A DNA stretch of 14,302 nt from Caldifarciminota bacterium. Lineage in GTDB: Bacteria > Hydrothermota > Tepidihabitantia > B3-TA06. The DNA lies in the NCBI GenBank assembly GCA_014729665.1, contig WJJO01000084.1, positions 1-14,302 of the forward strand, given 5' to 3'. The notes under the pieces were generated by a model. The model did no database searches. It was not told the DNA's origin and saw nothing but the letters and a program-made list of their open reading frames with translations. Each line of letters begins with the position of its first letter. Positions within the stretch are counted from its first letter, which is position 1. Positions 1 through 6,643 of the stretch are shown in pieces. Position numbers and translations under genes: made by a program.

Positions 1-1775
1 CTTTCGTGGTCCCCGATAATAACGTTTCGTTTACTGAGGTTGAGGGTGCGGTAAGACTGATTAAAGAAAACGGCGCCGAAGAGATTGTCATTTCTCCCTG
101 GGTGATTTACGAGGAAGCGATAAGGTTGAATCCTGGTCCGGAATTATCAGTTGAGGATTTATTGAACCAAGCTCCAATATCACTTAAGAAGTCAACACCG
201 TTCGGAGCCGGCAGGTTTGAGGCGATAGCCCAGGGCGGCGGACCGCCGATTGAAATAAAACCTGCCGAAGATAGTACAGAAAGCGACGAGTTTGATTTGA
301 CGGAGTTACCCCCTTCTGATGACGTTATACACATCAACCCGCATCCCAGCCAATACATGGATGTTATATTAAGAGAGTTCAACAGCCTTGGCTCTGTAGA
401 CACCTCAAAGTACTACCTTTCGAACCTGCCTGTGGATTTAGAAACTAACTGGCAAGGTTATTACAGAATATTCGGGGGTATGAAGGTTGAGAACAGTGAT
501 TTCGGGAACCTGCCGTATCCTGAATGGGCAGGTAACCAAATAGGCAATCAGGTGTCGACCGGTTTTCTATTCACAATCGATTCATTGGGGAAAGTTCTTG
601 AGATTACGAATCAGAGATCCAGCGGGAATAACGATTGGGATAACGAGGTTCGCAAGGTTTTAGAGCGGTGCACGTTCCAATCAAGTGAGGCCCCAATACC
701 CGGACAAGGAATCATTGTTCTTCACTATTTTCAGCCTGATGTCATACGCATCAACCCTGATGCGAGTGTTTCATCTAAGGATATATTAAATCAGGCTACA
801 ATAGAGCTCAAGAACCAAGACACCGGCAGTACGTCGGAAGGTGTTAATACGGAAACGCCTGAGGCCGATTCTACAGAAACCGAAGAAACCGGTGATGTGA
901 TTCGCATTAATCCAAACGCTGCAATGTCCACGGAGGAAATATTAGCCCAGGCTCCAATTGAACTTACCAAGCCGGTATCGAGTGATACTACTATAACCAG
1001 GAAGTTTGAGAAGATAGCGCAAAGCGTTGGACAGCCGTTACAAAAGGAATCTGCCGAAGATACTTCAGAAAGTGTTGAGTTTGATCTGACGGAGTTATCC
1101 CCTTCTGAAGACGTCATCCGTATCAATCCCCCTCTTAAGCGTAGAGTAACCTTAGATACCCTGAAACTGGATATTATTCCGGAGGCTAATAAAACCGGAG
1201 AACTGTGGCTGCACATGGGTGAAGACGGTTCGTTCCTGTTTTCATTTGCGTACGATTCCTTTTCAGTCGAGACCATTGCCTCAGAGGTCCTGCCTCTCGT
1301 CAAGAGAGATTCGGTATTGATTCGCCTCACAGCCTACCACAAAACACCCTCAGCCTATGTTATGGATTTTATTTCCACACTGCAGACGGAAGGTTTTCAT
1401 TACGTGAACGTATCATATTATTATGATGACACACTCCTTGTTGCCCTGCCGGGTGTTACGATGAGGACGGACAGCTTGACCGGTGAGGTGGAATTAGGAT
1501 TAGTTGTCGGTGATTCGACTATGTTCCTCGATTTGAAATGCTCGATATATCTAAAGGAGACAGAAATAATCGAGGTTAATTCGGAGGAGATAGACGAAGC
1601 CGATTTATCCGATTTGATTAACGCCTTGCTAGATCGTTCGGAAGATAAAGCAGTAATTGTACGAGCAGATGGAGACGTCAACTGGGGAAAGGTTACGGAA
1701 ATGTTACAGACTTCAAAAAAGGCCGGGGCGGAAAGATTCTTTCTCGTAAAGGGCAAGCCGATGGAAGCCGAATAG
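1..1775 (+). CDS. ExbD/TonB-like multidomain repeat protein, 5' partial
   Basis: The reading frame is open to the window edge; a GTG at 6 could be read as a start, but no ribosome site is visible and the first residues already sit inside a domain, so I treat the gene as truncated. Counting from codon 6, residues 1-30 resemble the second half of an ExbD periplasmic domain. Residues about 165-243 resemble a TonB C-terminal domain (YPEWAG, FTIDSLGKV, then SSG..D). Residues about 390-470 and 495-589 look like two further ExbD-like units; the last has VIVRADGDVNWGKV and KKAGAERF. Between them lie five copies of a D-V-I-R-I-N-P-type motif (36-42, 106-112, 245-251, 297-303, 369-375) and a duplicated 42-residue block. 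No membrane segment is seen; an anchor could lie upstream. Domain assignments come from motif recognition only. The lipoprotein gene follows after 17 nt. The exact role is unknown; a periplasmic part in energy transfer is inference. Confidence 0.72.
   Translation, partial: FVVPDNNVSFTEVEGAVRLIKENGAEEIVISPWVIYEEAIRLNPGPELSVEDLLNQAPISLKKSTPFGAGRFEAIAQGGGPPIEIKPAEDSTESDEFDLTELPPSDDVIHINPHPSQYMDVILREFNSLGSVDTSKYYLSNLPVDLETNWQGYYRIFGGMKVENSDFGNLPYPEWAGNQIGNQVSTGFLFTIDSLGKVLEITNQRSSGNNDWDNEVRKVLERCTFQSSEAPIPGQGIIVLHYFQPDVIRINPDASVSSKDILNQATIELKNQDTGSTSEGVNTETPEADSTETEETGDVIRINPNAAMSTEEILAQAPIELTKPVSSDTTITRKFEKIAQSVGQPLQKESAEDTSESVEFDLTELSPSEDVIRINPPLKRRVTLDTLKLDIIPEANKTGELWLHMGEDGSFLFSFAYDSFSVETIASEVLPLVKRDSVLIRLTAYHKTPSAYVMDFISTLQTEGFHYVNVSYYYDDTLLVALPGVTMRTDSLTGEVELGLVVGDSTMFLDLKCSIYLKETEIIEVNSEEIDEADLSDLINALLDRSEDKAVIVRADGDVNWGKVTEMLQTSKKAGAERFFLVKGKPMEAE
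216..341 (+). repeat. 42-codon coding repeat, copy A
   Basis: This is residues 71-112 of the first gene (counting from codon 6). It aligns without gaps to the copy at 1005-1130. Both begin FE.IAQ, share AED.(S/T)ES and EFDLTEL, and end DVI.INP. Similarity is visible at the base level as well, which indicates a duplication within the gene. Confidence 0.85.
1005..1130 (+). repeat. 42-codon coding repeat, copy B
   Basis: This is residues 334-375 of the first gene and is the partner of the block at 216-341. The length is identical. The acidic central part and the DVIRINP ending are best conserved; the glycine/proline-rich part has diverged. Confidence 0.85.
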
Positions 1776-1792
1776 CCCGTAAAGGAGGAAAG

Positions 1793-2671
1793 ATGAAAAG
1801 TAACTATTTATTGGTATTATCAGTTGCTGTCATTGCAGGTTTTTTGGCAGGCTGCGGCGGGAAAAAACAGCCTGAAGAAGTTGATGTTACAAATCTGATT
1901 GGAGAAGATGAAGACCTTCCAGAATACGACGTTATCATTGTCAATGTGGATTCACTTACCTCAACGGCAAATATCCTTTCAGAAAGTATTGATCAATCAT
2001 CAGAGTCGTTTCTTACTAAGCTTAAGAAGTTCTTTTCATTAAAGAAAGAGCCCGAGTTTGACAATATCGAACCGAACGTTTTTATCAAGGTAATTTGCAA
2101 GGATTCGGTGAAAGTTCAAGGAAGGACCTATGCACTTACGCAGTTCAGGGATGAAATAAACCGACTGGTTGAGGAAGATTCGACCCGGCAAAAACTTACC
2201 GGTTACCGGTTTCACATCTCAACCTGTCCCGGGATTAAGTCCCAACCAATATTAGGGCTACTCTGGTTGATTGAACGGAACCTGCGTGGCTCAACCGTTG
2301 AAGTTTTCGATTCTTCGGGTCAACCTATACCAGTTATCTCTCCAGGTATAATAATAACAAGCAGGTGTGCCCCGGCAATAAGCCTTGTTATCAACTCTCA
2401 ATATATTCCCGTGGGGGGGTTAAACACGGTAACTATTTATCTAAGGAAATCAGGCGATATCGAATTCAGCCGGTTTGTTATGGACTTTGAAGAATGTGAA
2501 TCGCTGACCAGAAAGGTATTCAACTTTACTCAGGTGGGACATAATCTCGCAATCGTACGTGTTGACGATGACGTTGAATGGAGCAAGGTACTCGAGTGTT
2601 TCAGCATGGCCCGGAATGCAGGGGCTGAGTATATTGCCCTATTACACGGTAAGCCAATAGAGATGGAATAA
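1793..2671 (+). CDS. Lipoprotein with ExbD-like domains
   Basis: The protein has 292 residues and starts at ATG 1793 behind AAAGGAGG, spaced 4 nt. A lipoprotein signal is clear: a hydrophobic stretch at residues 5-18 and lipobox L18-A-G-C21, so the mature protein should be lipid-anchored and face the periplasm. Its end (about 250-292) matches the end of the upstream protein: VRVDDDVEWSKV, then NAGAEYIALLHGKPIEME, against VRADGDVNWGKV and AGAERFFLVKGKPMEAE. Both resemble the second half of an ExbD periplasmic domain. Residues about 90-180 (from NVFIKVICKDSV, including VQGRTY) could be a more diverged copy. ExbD itself is anchored by an N-terminal helix, so a lipid-anchored form is unusual. It is probably co-transcribed with the gene 17 nt upstream. 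I do not recognise a named family. Confidence 0.75.
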   Translation: MKSNYLLVLSVAVIAGFLAGCGGKKQPEEVDVTNLIGEDEDLPEYDVIIVNVDSLTSTANILSESIDQSSESFLTKLKKFFSLKKEPEFDNIEPNVFIKVICKDSVKVQGRTYALTQFRDEINRLVEEDSTRQKLTGYRFHISTCPGIKSQPILGLLWLIERNLRGSTVEVFDSSGQPIPVISPGIIITSRCAPAISLVINSQYIPVGGLNTVTIYLRKSGDIEFSRFVMDFEECESLTRKVFNFTQVGHNLAIVRVDDDVEWSKVLECFSMARNAGAEYIALLHGKPIEME

Positions 2672-2708
2672 TTAACGTACCCTTCTAACCCGCGTTTAGT
2701 CAATTATA

Positions 2709-2736
2709 TATGTACTTCATCACCTACCCGTACATA
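2709..2736. repeat. Short inverted repeat ahead of the 2744 gene
   Basis: TATGTAC (2709-2715) and GTACATA (2730-2736) form a 7-bp dyad with a 14-nt loop in the 72-bp gap between genes. It has no T-run, so it is not a convincing terminator. It could be an operator or chance in AT-rich sequence. Confidence 0.3.
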
Positions 2737-2743
2737 ATTATGT

Positions 2744-3340
2744 ATGAGGTTGAGGGATTGGATTACTTTAGGTGCGTCTTTAGTACTTATCATTACCGCA
2801 TTCGTGCTGGGGATGCGGTGCAGCGTTAAACCCAATACTCACATTACTATCACGGATACCATAAGGCTGACCGCAATCGTCCGTGACACTCTCCTGCGCT
2901 GGCACGAGCGAGTGGTGTGGAAGGAGGTGAAACCTGAAACCGTGTACGTTCACCCGGATACAGTAATGCCCGAAACACTCTGGGGCCGGTGGCCCGAGGC
3001 CATCGTCTCACTCGACTACACCAAGGGCAGGCTCGATTTCACTAGCCTTCTGCCGACTAACCTCGAATCGGGCAAGGCCTTAGCCAGGCAGTATCATTAT
3101 GACGTCGGACAAAGCTTCGAGATAAGATCCAAAGGCGAGGGCTTTCACGTGCGAACGAGGCGTAACCGTCCTACGTTCAACGTCGGCGTCGGCTCGGAAC
3201 TCAGACTCTGGGGTGATAGTACCTCGGTAATCGTAGTTCCATTTGCTGAAGTATCCGTAGGCTGGCATGGTCTTCATCTCGGTCCTCGACTTGATACGCG
3301 GGGTCTGCACGTTGTGTTAGGCTACCGGAAATCTTTTTAA
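2744..3340 (+). CDS. Membrane-anchored protein with beta-rich end, unknown
   Basis: The protein has 198 residues and no family I recognise. Residues 8-24 are strongly hydrophobic after a positively charged start (MRLRDW), so they should be a signal anchor; C26 follows GMR and does not form a good lipobox. The stretch 33-75 carries repeated D-T-(I/L/V) units and is probably extended. The last 60 residues (from FNVGVGSELRLWG) look like four amphipathic beta strands ending in F198, reminiscent of outer-membrane proteins. ATG 2744 has no ribosome site. A CATAAT box ends 5 nt before it, similar to the leaderless arrangement elsewhere in this window, but no good -35 box is present. It may be co-transcribed with the lipoprotein gene 72 nt upstream. 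Confidence 0.6.
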   Translation: MRLRDWITLGASLVLIITAFVLGMRCSVKPNTHITITDTIRLTAIVRDTLLRWHERVVWKEVKPETVYVHPDTVMPETLWGRWPEAIVSLDYTKGRLDFTSLLPTNLESGKALARQYHYDVGQSFEIRSKGEGFHVRTRRNRPTFNVGVGSELRLWGDSTSVIVVPFAEVSVGWHGLHLGPRLDTRGLHVVLGYRKSF

Positions 3341-3345
3341 TCCCT

Positions 3346-3364
3346 GATACCCTTAGAGGGTGTC
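3346..3364. terminator. Hairpin between convergent genes
   Basis: An 8-bp stem with one G-T pair (GATACCCT, loop TAG, AGGGTGTC) lies in the 38-bp gap between the genes ending at 3340 and 3379. Neither strand has a T-run directly after it, so a shared terminator is possible but weak. A perfect palindrome GGTTTTAAAACC (3375-3386) overlaps the stop codon of the minus-strand gene. Confidence 0.4.
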
Positions 3365-3378
3365 CTCCACACTTGGTT

Positions 3379-5577
3379 TTAAAACCTTACCGCAAGCTTC
3401 AACTCAATACTCCTCGCAGGCAGAGGAGAAGGCGTTACCTCGTTGTAGTAAGCCCGGGCGCGCGCATAAGCCTCTACCTCCTCGGCTGCGGTGATGCAGC
3501 CGTCGTGGTTTGCGTCGCGTGAAGGGTGGTAGTCGGGATGACTTAATGTAATCCGCTCAGGGAAGTCCTCCTCGGTAGGAAGCCCGGGTTCCGCTACGGT
3601 ACCGAGTATCGGTTCACTCCAGCCGAAGGGATTGAGGAACTCGGCGGTTATCTCGGCCTGGAAGTCTCCTATGTTGATCTCCCTGCCTGCCGTCACCTCG
3701 AACCAGGACCATACAGGGCCGAAACCGTCCTCCGGCTGTTCATCCGGGAAGCCGGATGCAAATGCAATCCTGGGTTCGAGATAAAAATCCCTTAACCAGA
3801 AAGATGTGATTTGAGGCGAACGGAACTCGGTTTCTACCGTTAGCTTATGTCTGGAATCGTAAGGAAGCCTTTTGTAGCCCTCGGTCAGCGAATCTCCTGA
3901 AAGTAAAGTCTGGTAGTCTTTATATACACCGCCTGATGTCCCTTTTCCCGAGTAGTAGCGGTAGGCTGCGGTAAAGGCGAACCAATCACCGTAGTATGCT
4001 ACCCACGGGGAAATCCCGAAACTGAAGACTTCTGCTGTATTGAATATACCTGCCGAGGGTGTGGTGTCGTCAGGAATAATCCTCGATGCAAGTCTTTTGA
4101 ATCCAAACCCGGTAAAGATATCGGTACCGGAATAAAGGTTATTACCCCAGTCCTTTTCCGCATCGAGCCAGGTTTGCCAGGAGTACTCGGCTGAAGCGTC
4201 CTCAGTCGAGATTAAGGCCAATGAATCAGGAATCGGAGTATTATCGGCGTAGTCGTAGAAGTAATGCAGTGGTGGTACAGCGGCTGAGAGGACGGTCCCG
4301 CCCTGTAAATCGAACCCATAAAACTGCCATCTTGCCTGTATCCCGGGTTCAGGGAAAAGCCTCGGGCGGTACTCCTCGGTATCGAGGCTGTCTATCTTAA
4401 CAAAGTTTTCCAGATATTGAGCGCCAAGTCCGGGTTCTATCCAGAAGTTGACGAACTTCAGGCGGTCACCGAGATAGATATTCGCCAGACGCGGTGTCTC
4501 CTGATAGTTTACGTTGTATTCATCCCCCCCCTCCCAGGAAGATATGTCTGTTATAAGATTGCAGGTGCTGTAATCGAGGTGGGCCTTCAACTCGCTTACA
4601 TGGCCTGCGGATATACCCACGGTGATAAATGCCCTGTCTACGGTCGAGTTGCGTGCCCGGGATACGGGATTCCTCCCGGACGAATAAAACATATCCTTAA
4701 CTCCGAAGGGATTGTTCGCTATCTTCGCCGCAGGTTCCGCGTCTTCCGGTTGCTCCGTGAACCATCTAAAAAGCCTTAAGTCCCCGGAGTCTCTACCCGT
4801 ACTCAAAAGGTAACTGTTATAACTGGAAAGCCCGAATTCGAGGTCCAATACATCGGTCCGATACATATAGTTGAAGAACAGTAGATCGGCTTCTGTCAAT
4901 TCCGCCGGTGTCGAGGCCGGATTGAACGTCCACTCCGGGGTGTAGTTATCTTTCTGTTCTACCACCCTCAGATACCTCAATCGAATGAGCATCTCATCGG
5001 AGGGATTCACCTCAAGCGAAGCAACGCCGGTGTATGCGGCAAGGCCTTGCCTGGGGGGGTGTTGACTTCTTTCCGGTCTTTGGTTATCGACAATCGCGGC
5101 GCCGTCCAGCGATACATTCAATATCTTGCCTAGAGGGACATTCAACATGAGGTCTGCATATCCTGAAGAATCCGCGATAGGGGCAAAGAACGGAAACGTC
5201 CCGGTCAGTTCTCCATGCCAACCCTTAAGTCTTCTTCTCGAATGTAAGGTTACCACCGGAACAAGGCCTGGACCTTTTGCCGATAATTCCTGATCAATGA
5301 TGAAGGTGCGGGGAAACATTATCGTTACCTCCCCTGTTTGCGGGTCCCACAGGGGCGTATTGTCGAGCACGTACCTTACGTCGTACGGTCTTGATTCCCA
5401 AATCGACAGTGTATCGGCTTTTATAAAAAAATCCGGTATGAACCAGGCGGCGCGGATACGCTGCACCGGATCAATTGAAACAAGGCTCGAGAACCAGCGG
5501 TCTTCAAAGAATTTCACAGGTTGTTCTGCTTCAGGCTTAAACTGACCGAACCCCAGAAAGAAAAGTAAGAAAGACAT
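3379..5577 (-). CDS. TonB-dependent-receptor-like outer-membrane barrel
   Basis: The protein has 732 residues. A short hydrophobic signal (residues 1-12, with no basic n-region) is followed by a segment like the end of a TonB-receptor plug (about 62-115: YVLDNTPLWDP.TGEV, then ELSAKGPGLVPVVTLHSRR). The remainder alternates strands and polar loops and ends in F732, as outer-membrane barrels do. The first half of the plug and a recognisable TonB box are missing, so coupling to TonB is uncertain. Residues 688-700 (DANHDGCITAAEE, nt 3478-3516) match a canonical EF-hand calcium loop (D1, N3, D5, G6, I8, E12), placed in what should be the last surface loop. The substrate is unknown. ATG 5577 lacks a ribosome site and lies 5 nt after a -10 box, predicting a leaderless mRNA. 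The gene is convergent with the TonB/ExbD-like genes and in the same orientation as the RuBisCO operon, but has its own promoter. Confidence 0.75.
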   Translation of the reverse strand: MSFLLFFLGFGQFKPEAEQPVKFFEDRWFSSLVSIDPVQRIRAAWFIPDFFIKADTLSIWESRPYDVRYVLDNTPLWDPQTGEVTIMFPRTFIIDQELSAKGPGLVPVVTLHSRRRLKGWHGELTGTFPFFAPIADSSGYADLMLNVPLGKILNVSLDGAAIVDNQRPERSQHPPRQGLAAYTGVASLEVNPSDEMLIRLRYLRVVEQKDNYTPEWTFNPASTPAELTEADLLFFNYMYRTDVLDLEFGLSSYNSYLLSTGRDSGDLRLFRWFTEQPEDAEPAAKIANNPFGVKDMFYSSGRNPVSRARNSTVDRAFITVGISAGHVSELKAHLDYSTCNLITDISSWEGGDEYNVNYQETPRLANIYLGDRLKFVNFWIEPGLGAQYLENFVKIDSLDTEEYRPRLFPEPGIQARWQFYGFDLQGGTVLSAAVPPLHYFYDYADNTPIPDSLALISTEDASAEYSWQTWLDAEKDWGNNLYSGTDIFTGFGFKRLASRIIPDDTTPSAGIFNTAEVFSFGISPWVAYYGDWFAFTAAYRYYSGKGTSGGVYKDYQTLLSGDSLTEGYKRLPYDSRHKLTVETEFRSPQITSFWLRDFYLEPRIAFASGFPDEQPEDGFGPVWSWFEVTAGREINIGDFQAEITAEFLNPFGWSEPILGTVAEPGLPTEEDFPERITLSHPDYHPSRDANHDGCITAAEEVEAYARARAYYNEVTPSPLPARSIELKLAVRF

Positions 5578-5582
5578 GGATT

Positions 5583-5610
5583 AGAATAGGGAAAACTTGT
5601 CAATTGTCAA
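5583..5610 (-). promoter_or_regulatory. Promoter of the outer-membrane barrel gene
   Basis: On the minus strand, TTGACA (5605-5610), a 16-nt spacer and TATTCT (5583-5588) are followed by only 5 nt before ATG 5577. Transcription would start at or next to the start codon. A second overlapping TTGACA lies inside the spacer, too close to the same -10 box. Confidence 0.8.
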
Positions 5611-5624
5611 TCGTAAGTTATCTT

Positions 5625-5708
5625 ACCACAAAGATCACTAAAAAACACAAAGGCGCAGCTGTGCTGCGCTTATTTGAAAATCTTCGTGTGCTTTGTGCCC
5701 TTTGTGGT
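5625..5708. repeat. Dispersed ACCACAAAG-type inverted-repeat element
   Basis: ACCACAAAG (5625-5633) and CTTTGTGGT (5700-5708) are perfect 9-bp inverted ends around a GC hairpin (5653-5669). Inside, CACAAAG units recur in both directions. The right end includes the last base of the PRK stop codon. A related copy starts near 12210. Compound intergenic repeats of this CACAAAG type are, to my knowledge, common in environmental bacterial genomes. No coding capacity is visible. Confidence 0.72.
5640..5669 (-). terminator. Likely terminator of the RuBisCO-PRK operon
   Basis: Read on the minus strand, GCGCAGC-ACA-GCTGCGC forms a perfect 7-bp GC-rich stem with a 3-nt loop (5653-5669), followed by CTTTGTGTTTTTT. 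That is a good rho-independent terminator about 40 nt after the PRK stop codon. It lies inside the dispersed repeat. Confidence 0.7.
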
Positions 5709-6643
5709 TAGCTTTCTTTAGCGGCTATCCGCTCCACAACGCGCCAGGCGATTATCAACTGGGCAATGTCAATCTCGGTAACATACCTTTTAGACCGGGG
5801 AAGCACGTGCGCTTGCGGTCTTCCTGCAATTTCTGCAATACGAGCCTCTACCTCTGAGAGCGCCTCGCGTGCTATCAACCCGTTTATCTCTATCTTTGAG
5901 ACCTTGCTTTTCCCACGCATACCCTTGCGGTACTCGAAGTAGAGTTCCTCACCTTCGCTTTGACACATCGCCGAAAGATCCAGGGGTAGATGGATGTCGG
6001 AAAGCCCTTCTTCCGTAAGCTTCTGAACCAGCCTTACCCAGTAGGGCGAGCCCCTGCGGTAGCGCTCTTCGGAGCGTTCACCTTTGATGTTAACGATTAT
6101 CTCCGCATATCTGCGCTGGGGTGCTATGAAACGCTCGTAATGGGGGCTGCGTTCTGCGATTGATGCCAGAACCGCTTGCCTGGAATGCCCCCTTTCTTCG
6201 ACATCCCGCTTAATCTTCCAGATCTTCTTAACCTCGAAGTCCGGGTCGATGTATATGAAAAAGTCCATAAGTTCCCGGAGCTTTTTTGTATGAAACGGCA
6301 GAAGGCCCTCAAGTATTACCACCCTTTTGGGTTTGAAGGACACAGGCGGATCAATTTTACCAGTGGAGTGATTGTAGCGGGGTTTGGGTATTGTCTTTCC
6401 CTGTTTGAGCATCTCTGCATGTTGAGCGAGTTTTTTAAGATCATTAGCGCGCGGATCCAGGGCCACGATATCCTGCTGTTTGCGCTGCTGTCGGTCAAGC
6501 AGATGATAATCGTCCAGAGAGATAGTCGCTACCTGAACTGTGCCGAAAAGCCTGACTATCCCCCGTGCAAAGGTCGACTTCCCGGAGCCGGAGTCCCCTG
6601 CGACACCCACCAGAAATGAACCTACCACTCCTTTTGTCCCCAT
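5708..6643 (-). CDS. prk: Phosphoribulokinase (class II type)
   Basis: The 311-residue kinase phosphorylates ribulose 5-phosphate with ATP to make RuBP, the RuBisCO substrate. Evidence: P-loop GDSGSGKST (16-24), ISLDDYHLLDR (41-51) with the acidic pair D44/D45, KPRYNHSTGKIDPP (88-101), EGLLPF (113-118), KIKRDVEERGHS (144-155), and the neighbouring RuBisCO gene. Uridine kinase shares the fold, but the YNH-TG-DPP and RD..ERGHS segments match PRK. Two oddities. Class II enzymes usually read EGLHP where this has EGLLP. Both cysteines used for thioredoxin control in photosynthetic enzymes are serines here (S20, S42), and the only cysteine is late in the chain, so that redox switch should be absent. 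ATG 6643 overlaps the RuBisCO gene by 22 nt. An AAAGGAG (6628-6634) lies inside the overlap, after this ATG; the next in-frame GTG (6610) is 17 nt beyond it and would cut close to the P-loop, so I keep ATG 6643. Confidence 0.93.
   Translation of the reverse strand: MGTKGVVGSFLVGVAGDSGSGKSTFARGIVRLFGTVQVATISLDDYHLLDRQQRKQQDIVALDPRANDLKKLAQHAEMLKQGKTIPKPRYNHSTGKIDPPVSFKPKRVVILEGLLPFHTKKLRELMDFFIYIDPDFEVKKIWKIKRDVEERGHSRQAVLASIAERSPHYERFIAPQRRYAEIIVNIKGERSEERYRRGSPYWVRLVQKLTEEGLSDIHLPLDLSAMCQSEGEELYFEYRKGMRGKSKVSKIEINGLIAREALSEVEARIAEIAGRPQAHVLPRSKRYVTEIDIAQLIIAWRVVERIAAKES

Noticed and set aside
5708..6643. Uridine kinase as the identity of the kinase
   Set aside because: The YNHSTGKIDPP and KRDVEERGHS segments match phosphoribulokinase, and the gene overlaps the RuBisCO gene.
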